A stretch of DNA of 48,792 nucleotides from the NCBI GenBank assembly GCA_016199805.1, contig JACQGC010000005.1, forward strand, positions 70,019-118,810, in the 5' to 3' direction. Of this stretch, positions 26,912 to 36,014 are shown piece by piece. The position numbers and the translations under genes were made by a program. The notes under the pieces are model-generated. The model made no database searches and was not told where the DNA came from. It saw only the letters and a program-made list of their open reading frames with translations. Numbering within the stretch: position 1 is the stretch's first letter; every line of letters starts with the position of its first letter. This stretch comes from Candidatus Nomurabacteria bacterium. GTDB lineage: Bacteria; Patescibacteriota; Minisyncoccia; Phycocordibacterales; UBA9973.

Positions 26912-26984
26912 TCCGCCCTCCACGACTCGAACGTGGGACCGATCCGGTATAAGCGGATTGCTCTACCAACTGAGCTAAGGGCGG
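26912..26984 (-). tRNA. tRNA-Ile(UAU)
   Basis: CCGCCCT/AGGGCGG acceptor, GCTCAGTTGGTAGAGC D-arm, anticodon arm ATCCG-CTTATAC-CGGAT, T-arm CCACGTTCGAGTCGTGG, A73. Confidence 0.85.
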
Positions 26985-27036
26985 ATATGCCAACACAACA
27001 ACTATAACAAAATAAGGCCGAAATGCAATTTAAGAT

Positions 27037-27699
27037 TTATTTGATTAAATTATCTTGAATATATCTCAGACCCATTATAACCTTTTCATGTAATCTAGCC
27101 CCACCTACTAAAACCGAACATGTTCCCTGCCCAAAGCCATTGTGATATGTAATTGAAGAAAATTTTGTATCTTTTATATACGATTTCCTAAATTGCGAAA
27201 GTGGAATGGACAATTCTTCAGACCAATATTTTTCTTGCTTCTTTATGTTCATATCGGAATAAAGATGTAAACTCACCTTCATCTGATTTCTTTTTATGCC
27301 CAACAAGTCTAGCCATTTTATATAGAACTTTAACATACTTGGATTAGTATTCGTAAGACCTATGGCAGCATTTGTCGTTTTACTGCCCTCACCCCAGTAT
27401 AAGAAAAGCCCCGCTAAAAATAATTCACGCGAAGAAAGTTTTTTTATTTTCTGCGACATTTCATGATATGCACTAGCAAATTTCTTTTCTCTCTTCGCTC
27501 TCATGGTATTTCTATATCTCTCAATCCGAATAGGGTTATCAGCTTGAAGTTCTCTAATTCTTTTTTCAGAAAGTGGCATATTATAAAGCCACCCGCTCAA
27601 TGTGCTTTTATTAATTCCGAGCTTTTCTTTTATTTGGCTGTAGCTCATGCCTTTTTTGCGCATGGCTATGGCCTTTTGTTTATCCTTTTTTCTTGCCAT
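27037..27699 (-). CDS. HTH + LAGLIDADG-like protein
   Basis: MRKKGMSYSQIKEKLGINKSTLSGWL HTH; ELFLAGLFLYWGEGSKT. Confidence 0.65.
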   Translation of the reverse strand: MARKKDKQKAIAMRKKGMSYSQIKEKLGINKSTLSGWLYNMPLSEKRIRELQADNPIRIERYRNTMRAKREKKFASAYHEMSQKIKKLSSRELFLAGLFLYWGEGSKTTNAAIGLTNTNPSMLKFYIKWLDLLGIKRNQMKVSLHLYSDMNIKKQEKYWSEELSIPLSQFRKSYIKDTKFSSITYHNGFGQGTCSVLVGGARLHEKVIMGLRYIQDNLIK

Positions 27700-27768
27700 A
27701 AATATGAACCTACAAATAGTAGTTACTGGTATATTATACCATGGTTCACATATTACCGACAAGTAGAT

Positions 27769-29691
27769 TCATGCAACTTCCACTGGAACAACTAGGTCCT
27801 TCTTCTTGAGCAGTATCCCGTGGGCAACCAAAATCTTTTCGTATTCTTCCTGCTCCAGGGTTTCCACTTCAATCAGTTTATGCGCAATCGCCGTGAAAGC
27901 TTTTTTATGTTCGTTCAAAACTCCTTCCGCCGTTTTCAATCCATCTTGAATAATTCTGGAAACTTCGGCATCTACTTTCGTGGAAACTGTCTCTGAAAAT
28001 TCTTTCTCCACTATTTCTCCGAATTGTGGACGGCCACCGGAATCCACCAAGGCTATCGGCCCGATAACATCCGACATTCCCCACCTGGTGACCATGGCCC
28101 GCGCCAAACTCGTGGCTACTTGCAGATCGCTCGATGGTCCGGTGGTGATATCTCCGAAAGTCATCTGTTCAGCTACATATCCCCCGAGTGACATGGCTAT
28201 ATCATCAATGAATTCTTTCTTTGATTGCAGACGCCTTTCTTCTAAAGGCAATTTCAGTGTGTACCCGCCAGCGTTGCCCCGGGCGATGATGGAAACTTTG
28301 TGCACCGGGTCAGCATGCGGCAAGACCGAAGCCACAATGGCGTGCCCGGCTTCGTGATAGGCGGTGATTTCTTTTTCTTTTTTGGAAAGCAGATGGCTTT
28401 TTCTCTCGGGGCCGAGCATCACTTTTTCGATAGCTCGGATGAGGTCAAACTGGAAAACTTTCTTGCGGTTTTCGCGGGCGGCCAAGATGGCGCCTTCGTT
28501 CATGAGCGAATACAAATCCGCGCCGGAGAAACCCGGAGTGCGTTCGGCAATCAGCTTTAGATTTATGTCTTCGGCAAGCGGCTTCTTCACGGCATGAATT
28601 TTGAGTATCTCTTCACGGTCGGCGCGGTCCGGTAAATCTAAAATTACTTTTCGGTCAAAACGCCCCGGGCGGACCAAGGCTGGGTCCAAGACATCGGGGC
28701 GATTGGTCGCCGCCATGACGATAACTTTATCGTTTGGCTCAAAGCCGTCCATCTCCACCAAGATTTGGTTTAAAGTTTGTTCGCGTTCATCGTTGCCTCC
28801 GCCGAAGCCTCCGCCGCGAGTGCGGCCTATGGCATCTATTTCATCCACGAAAATAATTGCCGGCGCCGCGCGTTTGGCCATCTTAAATAGATCGCGCACA
28901 CGACTTGCTCCGACGCCCACAAACATTTCCACAAACTCGCTACCCGACAAATGAAAGAAGGGCACGCCCGCTTCCCCGGCCACAGCCCTGGCGAGAAGTG
29001 TCTTGCCTGTGCCCGGAGCTCCGGTCAAAATAACGCCTTTCGGAATTCTGGCGCCGATGTCCAAAAACTTTTTCGGACTTTTTAAGAAATCCACTATTTC
29101 TTTCAATTCTTCTTTAGCCTCTTTACATCCGGCTACGTCTTTGAAAGTCACCCGGTTGTTTTTATCATTCGGGTCGGTGATGCGCGCTTTGGATTGCCCA
29201 AAGGTAAAGGCCTGCATACCGGCGCCTTTCACTTGCCTCGAGATGTACCAGAAGAAAACTAAAATAAAAATTATAGGAACAATGATTGGCGACATATTCA
29301 GGAGCCAGTAACCAAATCCGCTTTCGTCTTTGATTTGAATATCTGTCTTTGCTAAAGCCACAGCTGGCACACCGTAGTCGGCGAGCGTCTGCGTGAGTGG
29401 CGAGCTGACTTCTTTTTTGGATTCCTTCACGTCGCCATTTTGATAAGTGATAGTGAGCTTGTCCCCTTCCACCAGAATGGTTTTGACATTTCCAGCGACA
29501 ACGTTATTAGCCAATTCGGAAATAGAAACCTGTGGGGTGACCTTTCCATCCCCAGCAACCAGTAAATATATAGCAGTAATAACTATGAAGAAAACCACAG
29601 CGCCAATAATACTACTGGAAAAATTCCCGTTTTTCTTGGACTTTTTACCCTTACCCTGAGGCTCTTTTTGATTTAGAAAATTGAAATCCAT
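27769..29691 (-). CDS. ftsH: ATP-dependent zinc metalloprotease FtsH
   Basis: [23 protein letters not shown], second region of homology, HEAGHA. Confidence 0.97.
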   Translation of the reverse strand: MDFNFLNQKEPQGKGKKSKKNGNFSSSIIGAVVFFIVITAIYLLVAGDGKVTPQVSISELANNVVAGNVKTILVEGDKLTITYQNGDVKESKKEVSSPLTQTLADYGVPAVALAKTDIQIKDESGFGYWLLNMSPIIVPIIFILVFFWYISRQVKGAGMQAFTFGQSKARITDPNDKNNRVTFKDVAGCKEAKEELKEIVDFLKSPKKFLDIGARIPKGVILTGAPGTGKTLLARAVAGEAGVPFFHLSGSEFVEMFVGVGASRVRDLFKMAKRAAPAIIFVDEIDAIGRTRGGGFGGGNDEREQTLNQILVEMDGFEPNDKVIVMAATNRPDVLDPALVRPGRFDRKVILDLPDRADREEILKIHAVKKPLAEDINLKLIAERTPGFSGADLYSLMNEGAILAARENRKKVFQFDLIRAIEKVMLGPERKSHLLSKKEKEITAYHEAGHAIVASVLPHADPVHKVSIIARGNAGGYTLKLPLEERRLQSKKEFIDDIAMSLGGYVAEQMTFGDITTGPSSDLQVATSLARAMVTRWGMSDVIGPIALVDSGGRPQFGEIVEKEFSETVSTKVDAEVSRIIQDGLKTAEGVLNEHKKAFTAIAHKLIEVETLEQEEYEKILVAHGILLKKKDLVVPVEVA

Positions 29692-29745
29692 TTGGATACT
29701 TTAACACAAAATATTAGAAAAGTGAAATGGTTTTTATTTGTAAAG

Positions 29746-30148
29746 TGGTGGAACTGACGGGAATTGAACCCGTGTGCAGAAGGTTTTTGCAAGGACGTCT
29801 ACATACATAGCTCGCTTTTTTTGTTTAAGTTAAAAAATTCAGAAACGAGCCAAATATTTTTTAACCGAGTTCCTTTGTTTTGCTCCTGCGTCAGAACGGT
29901 CGCAGAAACTATCCCGATAATATTACACCCCTACTTATATATCGGAAGTCTATAAGAGAGACGCCAACCCAGGCTTACGCGAAGGCTGGAGCGAAAGCGA
30001 AATCATTCATTCCGAAGAATGGAGAGACAACAGCTTTTGCTTTAGCAGTCAATTTTGCAATTAACATTTGAACAAATTTTTACGAGATTATGTTCATGCT
30101 CGGTATGCATCAATAACAAATGGCCAACTGTCTATGCCTTGCAGTCCC
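29746..30148 (-). ncRNA. ssrA: tmRNA
   Basis: 5' GGGACTG pairs with 3' CAGTTCC; T-arm CGGGTTCAATTCCCG; encoded CCA; PK1-like CGAG..CTCGTAAAAA + TGAACA/TGTTCA; tag ORF 29975-30058; adjacent smpB. Confidence 0.92.
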
Positions 30149-30170
30149 ATGTTTTTGTCTTTTTTTGTTT

Positions 30171-30617
30171 TCAACGTCCTTTGTATTCTCGGCGAATCTC
30201 GCGATCCATATCGCGTTTTTTCAGAGTCTCGCGTTTATCGAATTTTTTCTTCCCTTTCACCAAAGCGATTTCCACTTTGATTTTTCTGTTTTTATTATAC
30301 ACTGAAATAGGCACTATTGTCAAACTCTTGTTTTTCTCACTGCCGGCCAGCTCGGCGATTTCTTTTTTAGTCAGCAAAAGTTTTCGGTTGCGCAACGGGT
30401 CGTAATCTTGCGGCGCATTTTTTGCCTGGTATGGCGGAATATTCGCATTGATTAGGTATGCTTCTCCTCCACGTGCAATAACAAAAGCGCCTTCCAGAGA
30501 CATCTGCCCGCCGCGCACAGACTTCACCTCGGTGCCCAAAAGTTCAATACCTGTTTCGTATTTTTCTAAGAATTCGTAATTGAACCGCGCTTTTCTGTTT
30601 TCGGCATAATGAGGCAT
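30171..30617 (-). CDS. smpB: SsrA-binding protein
   Basis: NRKARFNYEFLEKYETGIELLGTEVKSVRGGQMSLEGAFV. Confidence 0.95.
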   Translation of the reverse strand: MPHYAENRKARFNYEFLEKYETGIELLGTEVKSVRGGQMSLEGAFVIARGGEAYLINANIPPYQAKNAPQDYDPLRNRKLLLTKKEIAELAGSEKNKSLTIVPISVYNKNRKIKVEIALVKGKKKFDKRETLKKRDMDREIRREYKGR

Positions 30618-30706
30618 AAATACATATTATCACATTGTTGACTTTAAGCCCCGAATACGCTATTATCTTGTAGTCAAAGGCTTTTCTACTTGGACACAAA
30701 TATCAA

Positions 30707-31210
30707 TTGCGAGAACGAATAAACAACCAAATAAGGGCTAAAGAACTTCGGGTTTTGGACAGTGAAAACAAGAACCTTGGTATCTTGAGTATTAAGGATG
30801 CTTTGGAACTGGCGCAAAGCAAGGGTATGGACCTGATTGAGATAGGTCCAAATGCCAATCCCCCACTGGCCAAGGTTATGGAATTCGGCAAGTATCAGTA
30901 CGAGGCCAGCAAGAAGATGAAAAAGGCCAAGGCTGGCGCAAACAAAACCGAGACAAAAGGAATTCAGATAAAGATAGGCACTGGAGACCACGACTTGGAG
31001 CTGAAAGCGAAAACGGCTTCCAAATGGATAAAGGAAGGACATCGAGTGAAAGTGGAATTGTTTTTGGCCGGACGCGCCAAATACATGGATGAGAAATTTT
31101 TGAGAGAACGTTTGGACAGAGTGCTGCATTTGGTTACCGAGGATTATAAAATATCGGACGCCTACAAAAGAGGCCCAAAAGGGTTAACAACAACAATAGA
31201 ACGGAAGTAG
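30707..31210 (+). CDS. infC: Translation initiation factor IF-3 (apparent TTG start)
   Basis: RINNQIRAKELRVLDSENKNLGILS ... GDHDLELKAKTASKWIKEGHRVKVELFLAGR. Confidence 0.93.
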   Translation: MRERINNQIRAKELRVLDSENKNLGILSIKDALELAQSKGMDLIEIGPNANPPLAKVMEFGKYQYEASKKMKKAKAGANKTETKGIQIKIGTGDHDLELKAKTASKWIKEGHRVKVELFLAGRAKYMDEKFLRERLDRVLHLVTEDYKISDAYKRGPKGLTTTIERK

Positions 31211-31256
31211 TTATAAAGTGTAAAGTTATAAAGTTTATAAAGTAAAATACAATTTT

Positions 31257-31454
31257 ATGGGAAAAGGAATGAAAACAAATAAGTCATACAGTAAGAGATT
31301 AAAAATTACCAAAAGCGGTAAGTTGATTGCCCGCAAGCCGGGGTTCAACCATTTTAATGCGAAACAATCCCGCGGCACCCAGCTCGCCGGCAAAAAAGGA
31401 AAGAATTTTGTTATTAAAAACAAAGACAAGTCGCACTTGTTGCCTTTTAACTAG
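31257..31454 (+). CDS. rpmI: 50S ribosomal protein L35
   Basis: MGKGMKTNKSYSKRLKITKSGKLIARKPGFNHF. Confidence 0.9.
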   Translation: MGKGMKTNKSYSKRLKITKSGKLIARKPGFNHFNAKQSRGTQLAGKKGKNFVIKNKDKSHLLPFN

Positions 31455-31493
31455 CTTTCAACTTTATAAACTTTATAACTTTCAACTAATAAT

Positions 31494-31838
31494 ATGACAA
31501 GAGTAAAAAAAGGAGTACATGCGTTAAAGAGAAGAAGGAGTGTCTTGAAGCAGACCAAAGGTTTTCGCCATGGTCGCGGAACCAAAGAGCGCCAGGCCAA
31601 GGATGCCCTCTTGCACGCGGGTAGCTATTCTTTCGCCCACCGCAAAGACAAGAAATCTCACAACCGAAAGCTTTGGAACATTAAGATAAACGCCGGAGCG
31701 AGAGAGCTCGGAATGTCCTACTCTCAACTGATAGGAGCATTGCACAAGAAAAATATAATGCTGGATAGAAAAATCCTTTCCGACTTCGCCGAGTTTCATC
31801 CAAAGATATTTGCTAAAATTCTGGAAGCTGTAAAATAA
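31494..31838 (+). CDS. rplT: 50S ribosomal protein L20
   Basis: MTRVKKGVHALKRRRSVLKQTKGFRHGRGTKERQAKDALLHAGSYSFAHRKDKK. Confidence 0.95.
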   Translation: MTRVKKGVHALKRRRSVLKQTKGFRHGRGTKERQAKDALLHAGSYSFAHRKDKKSHNRKLWNIKINAGARELGMSYSQLIGALHKKNIMLDRKILSDFAEFHPKIFAKILEAVK

Positions 31839-31840
31839 AT

Positions 31841-31878
31841 AAAAAAATCCCTCATGAGTTATCTTGGGGGATTTTTTT
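31841..31878 (+). terminator. Rho-independent terminator after rplT
   Basis: AAAAAAATCCCTCATGAGTTATCTTGGGGGATTTTTTT. Confidence 0.8.
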
Positions 31879-31880
31879 AT

Positions 31881-32498
31881 TTAGTTTGTATCCGAAGCGG
31901 AGTCTTTGTGGGCTTTAAATTCAGATATTTTATCTACCTTAACTAGAGCCAGGACGTCTTGTAGGAGTTTCTTGGCATCTTTGCCTTTGGCAATCTTGGC
32001 ATTTGGGCGATGGCCTTTTTCTATAATTTGTTCCAACTCTTTGCCCATGTCCCACGGCCCTTCGAAAATACCTATCGGCTTGCCATCTTCAAAGGCCACA
32101 GTGAATTCATGAATAGTGCCAATGCGCCCACAACCGCAGATGACGGCGTCGGACGAACGAGTGAGTAGTATGTCCCGCCCCGGATAACCAAAGCCGGTGT
32201 AAATAATCAAATCCATATAATCGAGCGGAAGTTTGTAAACCTCCACATGCTCGCGTTCACTCGCGGCCGGAGATATACCAATGGAAATTCCTCCTTCTTC
32301 TTTCACGCCCATCGCCGCCCATAAAGGAAATCCTGTAGTCGCCCCGGTAATTAAAATTGCCCCTTGCCTGGCTATCTCCCGCCCGAGCTCTTTGGCCAGG
32401 TCCAGGGCGCCGATGCCGCAGTTGCCCGTCTCGGCCGCGCCAGAGACGCAGATTTTTATTTGATTATGCCCGTGTTTTTTAAAATATTCTAAATCCAT
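31881..32498 (-). CDS. SLOG/TIGR00725-like nucleotide-binding protein
   Basis: ILITGATTGFPLWAA, VICGCGRIGTIHEFTVAFEDGKPIGI. Confidence 0.7.
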   Translation of the reverse strand: MDLEYFKKHGHNQIKICVSGAAETGNCGIGALDLAKELGREIARQGAILITGATTGFPLWAAMGVKEEGGISIGISPAASEREHVEVYKLPLDYMDLIIYTGFGYPGRDILLTRSSDAVICGCGRIGTIHEFTVAFEDGKPIGIFEGPWDMGKELEQIIEKGHRPNAKIAKGKDAKKLLQDVLALVKVDKISEFKAHKDSASDTN

Positions 32499-32599
32499 CC
32501 CGTACGAAGTAAAGAGTATTTTTTTTCTTTACTTTAATTAAATAATAATCAAAATTTTTCTTCCCCGTAAGAACATATTACATAAACTTTGTACGGGAT
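32497..32599. repeat. Inverted repeat spanning the start of the SLOG gene
   Basis: ATCCCGTAC (32497-32505) and GTACGGGAT (32591-32599), nested AAGTAAAG/CTTTACTT. Confidence 0.6.
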
Positions 32600-32610
32600 C
32601 CATATCCATT

Positions 32611-33975
32611 TTAGCATTCCAACGTCACCGTACTGCCCTGCTCCGGCACAAAAGCATTTATTCCCAAACTATCCCGCAGCTTTTGCGCGAGGAACATTTC
32701 CGATTCCGGCTCACCCATGACCACAAAAATTTTCTTAACTTTATCCTGCATGTCTTCCACGAAGGCCAAAAGTCCATCCGAATCTTTGTGCCCGGAATAT
32801 CCGGAAATCGTCACGATGTGCGCCCGCACCACCACATCTTCCCCGGTGATGCGCACCGTCTTCACTCCTTCTTGTATGAGGCGCCCCGGGGTACCCACAG
32901 ACTGGTACCCCGTCAGCAGCAAGGTATTGTTTGGGTCCGGCAGGTAATGCCTCTCGTGATGCACAATGCGCCCACCGGTGGACATTCCGCTCCCGGCAAT
33001 GACTATCTTTGGATTCGGCACGTTGTTTATCATCTGCGACTCTTCGGATTTCAGCGTGCTATGCAACCCCGGAAAATCGAAAATATATTTGTCGTGCACC
33101 ATGGCTTTTTGCGCCGTCTCATTTAAATAATTTCTGTATTGTTTGAAAACTTCCGTCAGACGGATAGCCAGCGGTGAATCAAAAAAAATCGGCATTATGG
33201 GGATGCGTTTATTTTTCACCAATTCATCGAGCTCAAAGAGAAGTTCCTGAGAACGTTCCAAGGAAAAAGTCGGAATGATGAGAGCCCCCTTTCTCTTATA
33301 GTTGTCTTCAATGGTTTCTTCCAAATACCTTCGCCTATCGTTCCTGGATTCATGGTTCCTGTCTCCATACACAGATTCCATCACCAAATAATCCACATCG
33401 GTAACTTTTTCCGTGTCCGGTAAAATTGGTGAAGGGCTGTTGCCCAAGTCTCCGGTAAAAAGAATTTTTTTGCCGTTATACATAAACTCAATCATAGCCG
33501 AACCCAGGATGTGCCCGGCGTTTAAAAATGTGACCTCCATATTTGGAGTGATATTTACCTTGTCGTGATATTTAAAACCTGTCCAGAGTGAGAGCGCCAG
33601 CTGTATATTCTCTTCGGTGTAGATTTTATCCAAATTAAGTTCCTTATTATTCTTTAAAATACCGGCAGTGTCTTCCAGCATAGGGCCCGCTAGGCTCTTG
33701 GTCGGCTCGGTGGAATATATTTTCCCGCGAAAGCCTTCGCTAATCAATTTTGGCACCCTGCCTAAATGGTCCACGTGTCCGTGCGTTATGAAAAGTATAT
33801 CTATAGTCTTTGGGTCATAAACAAAAGGATCCCAGTTTATATCGTCGGCCAGTTTTTCTCCCTGGGTAAGCCCGCAATCTACCAATATTCTCTTTCCGTC
33901 TATTTCCAAAAGAAAATTCGCGCCTGTGACACTACCCGTTCCCCCGTAAAAAGTAATTTTAGCGTTTTTTTCCAT
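32611..33975 (-). CDS. Metallo-beta-lactamase / beta-CASP RNase-like protein
   Basis: ILFITHGHVDHLGRVPKLI, FTGDLGNSPSPIL, GSGMSTGGRIVHHERHYLPDPNNTLLLTGYQSVGTPGR; start 33975. Confidence 0.88.
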   Translation of the reverse strand: MEKNAKITFYGGTGSVTGANFLLEIDGKRILVDCGLTQGEKLADDINWDPFVYDPKTIDILFITHGHVDHLGRVPKLISEGFRGKIYSTEPTKSLAGPMLEDTAGILKNNKELNLDKIYTEENIQLALSLWTGFKYHDKVNITPNMEVTFLNAGHILGSAMIEFMYNGKKILFTGDLGNSPSPILPDTEKVTDVDYLVMESVYGDRNHESRNDRRRYLEETIEDNYKRKGALIIPTFSLERSQELLFELDELVKNKRIPIMPIFFDSPLAIRLTEVFKQYRNYLNETAQKAMVHDKYIFDFPGLHSTLKSEESQMINNVPNPKIVIAGSGMSTGGRIVHHERHYLPDPNNTLLLTGYQSVGTPGRLIQEGVKTVRITGEDVVVRAHIVTISGYSGHKDSDGLLAFVEDMQDKVKKIFVVMGEPESEMFLAQKLRDSLGINAFVPEQGSTVTLEC

Positions 33976-34005
33976 TGATTTAGTATAACATAGTGTTGTC
34001 CCAAG

Positions 34006-34161
34006 AAAAAATCTCCTCGAAAGGAGAGTTCTTCTTAGGACTATTTCAGAAATATTACCATAGCTTCTAGCTAAGTGGGTGCGAGACGTGTATAGGCCAA
34101 GGCCTAACTCGATCGACGCTCCCATAAAATAGTGTTCTAGGTAATAATCGGAAATAACCCT
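34006..34161 (-). ncRNA. Candidate 6S-like structured RNA
   Basis: Promoter TTGCAA-N16-TATACT (34168-34195 minus), long closing stem (AGGGTTATTTCCGATTATTACCTAG vs CTATGGTAATATTTCTGAAATAGTCCT), central bubble, apical hairpin, TCTCCT-TTCG-AGGAGA-TTTTTT terminator. Confidence 0.6.
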
Positions 34162-34167
34162 ACTAAA

Positions 34168-34195
34168 AGTATATTCCCTTCCAATATTTTTGCAA
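34168..34195 (-). promoter_or_regulatory. Promoter of candidate ncRNA
   Basis: TTGCAA-16-TATACT. Confidence 0.6.
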
Positions 34196-34224
34196 CTGGA
34201 CGAGATATTTTTTATGTTTCCGAA

Positions 34225-34821
34225 TTATTCCTTCAAATATTGCTTCATTACTTTTTCAAAATCTTCAAAAGTAGTGTAAAGTTCGGCGTGAATTCCAAAT
34301 TCCTCGGCGCCTTTTACATTTTCCAGCTTATCATCCAAAAACAATATTTCTTCTTTCTTGAAATTTTTCAAATCATCAAAGATTGTGGAGAAAAATATTT
34401 GGTCCGGCTTTTTATGACCTATCTGCGCCGAAGAATATGTCTTATCAAACAATTCCGCAAAGCCCATTTTGTCGAGCATATAAGCGACGCGATATTTTTC
34501 ATTATTTGTGCCTAAAACACACACTATTCCTTTCTTCCGCAGGTTATTTATATAAGAAACCAGTTGCTGGTCTATCTTGTGGTCACGTCCAAACCAATAA
34601 TCAAGCAGCGCATCCACGCCTTTATCCCAACCCCAGGCATCTAAATATGGAGGCAGTACTTCTTTCAGGTCAGCTTGGCCTGCTACGCAATCCTGAAGTG
34701 CACCTTTGAAAAAGGGTAAGGTTTTTTCTAATGGAATATTATAATCTCTAGCCAAACCGACACTTAGCGGTTCCTGATGTGATATGCAATTAATACCATC
34801 AAAAATAATTACTTTTATCAT
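34225..34821 (-). CDS. HAD-superfamily hydrolase
   Basis: VIIFDGINC, VLGTNNEKYRV, HKKPDQIFF, EILFLDDKLENVKGAEEFG. Confidence 0.85.
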   Translation of the reverse strand: MIKVIIFDGINCISHQEPLSVGLARDYNIPLEKTLPFFKGALQDCVAGQADLKEVLPPYLDAWGWDKGVDALLDYWFGRDHKIDQQLVSYINNLRKKGIVCVLGTNNEKYRVAYMLDKMGFAELFDKTYSSAQIGHKKPDQIFFSTIFDDLKNFKKEEILFLDDKLENVKGAEEFGIHAELYTTFEDFEKVMKQYLKE

Positions 34822-34824
34822 AAA

Positions 34825-35271
34825 TTACTCTAAGTGTTTTTTAATTTCTTTTACAACCGCATCCAGTTCTTCATCCGGGGATGTCTCTCTGCTCCCGGGT
34901 CTGTAAAGAAATTTTCTTGGGTCATATTCAGTAATTCCCGTGTCCCCTTCTTTTCTCGGCAACATATGTAAATGAAAATGCGGAACCGCCTGTCCGCCAA
35001 CCTCGGCTTCGTTCCAGGCGTAATTAAAACCCTCGGCACCAAAAACTTTCTTGAAAGCTTTTTTTAATTTTTTCTGTAAATCAAAAATCGCTAATACTTC
35101 TTCTTGAGTTAAATCATTGAAATCATCCACGCACCGGATTGGACATATTAAAACATGCCCTGGAACAATAGGAATATTTGTAGGAAAAGCCCAAGCCAAT
35201 TCATTCCTAATGATTTCTCTTTCCTTCACACCCGGATTTGTACAAAATACACAGATTTTTTTATTTTCCAT
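34825..35271 (-). CDS. HIT family protein
   Basis: CVFCTNPG, GGQAVPHFHLHMLPRKEGD. Confidence 0.9.
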   Translation of the reverse strand: MENKKICVFCTNPGVKEREIIRNELAWAFPTNIPIVPGHVLICPIRCVDDFNDLTQEEVLAIFDLQKKLKKAFKKVFGAEGFNYAWNEAEVGGQAVPHFHLHMLPRKEGDTGITEYDPRKFLYRPGSRETSPDEELDAVVKEIKKHLE

Positions 35272-35301
35272 AAAACTATATTAACATAAAAATTCATTTA
35301 T

Positions 35302-35991
35302 TTATCCAGCCAGTGCCTTAGACTCTGTCGGAAGACTATCTTCTTCTAAAAGAGACATCTTCCCTCTCTCCTCTCTAATGATAAAAACAATTTCGTCACA
35401 ATGTTTTTTAAAATCTTTATTTCCACCAAAAATACCTAAAATTCTTTCTCCTTCTTCTTTTGAAATAATTTGAAAATTATTGTTTTCATATTCTGTATCA
35501 CTCGCAAAAACAAAGTCGGCTTTATTTTTTGGAATATTATGAACTTGATAATTTTTATTCACATATCCAATAATCTTATTAAAGTAATTTTCACTACTAA
35601 TGTGGTGAGATTTAAAAGTTCCTTGAAAAAGTGCTCCAGTGCGAGAATTTTTTACATTAAAATAATATGTGTAGCCACCTTGCAACTTCTGCATAAACTT
35701 GGCTATTCCACCGTCTACTAATTGTTTTAAAACAAAATGAAAATGGTTTGGATTTAGGCAATAAGCAACAAACGCAACCAAGGGCTCCGAAGAGAACTTG
35801 GTCAGTGCCTTAGGCTCTGTTTTATTCTTCCTTATATCCCTTATGCTGCCTATGGTTTCAACTTGATTGAATTCATTTATACTTTCGACAAAACGCAAGA
35901 GATCTGCTTTGTTTTTAAAAACATCGCGCTTATCTACTCCGCGATTATAGATATGATAATACTCACCTGTTATTATTGATTGTAATCTCAT
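35302..35991 (-). CDS. REP-associated tyrosine transposase (RAYT / IS200-like Y1 family)
   Basis: GEYYHIYNRGVDKRDVF, YCLNPNHFHFVLKQ HUH motif, FMQKLQGGYTYYFNVKNSRTGALFQGTFKS. Confidence 0.9.
   Translation of the reverse strand: MRLQSIITGEYYHIYNRGVDKRDVFKNKADLLRFVESINEFNQVETIGSIRDIRKNKTEPKALTKFSSEPLVAFVAYCLNPNHFHFVLKQLVDGGIAKFMQKLQGGYTYYFNVKNSRTGALFQGTFKSHHISSENYFNKIIGYVNKNYQVHNIPKNKADFVFASDTEYENNNFQIISKEEGERILGIFGGNKDFKKHCDEIVFIIREERGKMSLLEEDSLPTESKALAG
35307..35329 (+). repeat. RAYT-flanking REP-like repeat, left copy
   Basis: CAGCCAGTGCCTTAGACTCTGTC. Confidence 0.85.
35803..35820 (+). repeat. REP-like repeat, internal copy inside RAYT gene
   Basis: CAGTGCCTTAGGCTCTGT. Confidence 0.85.
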
Positions 35992-36014
35992 ATAACTAAT
36001 TATAACATATTTTA

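Noticed and set aside
26904-26996. N-terminal extension of HNH ORF (MLAYPPLAQLVEQSAYTGSVPRSSRGGRTKN)
   Set aside because: This is translated tRNA-Ile sequence; the real start is most likely ATG at 26903.
34006-34161. SRP (4.5S) RNA as identity of the structured RNA
   Set aside because: The conserved SRP apical loop/asymmetric bulge was not found; the rod-bubble-hairpin layout fits 6S better.
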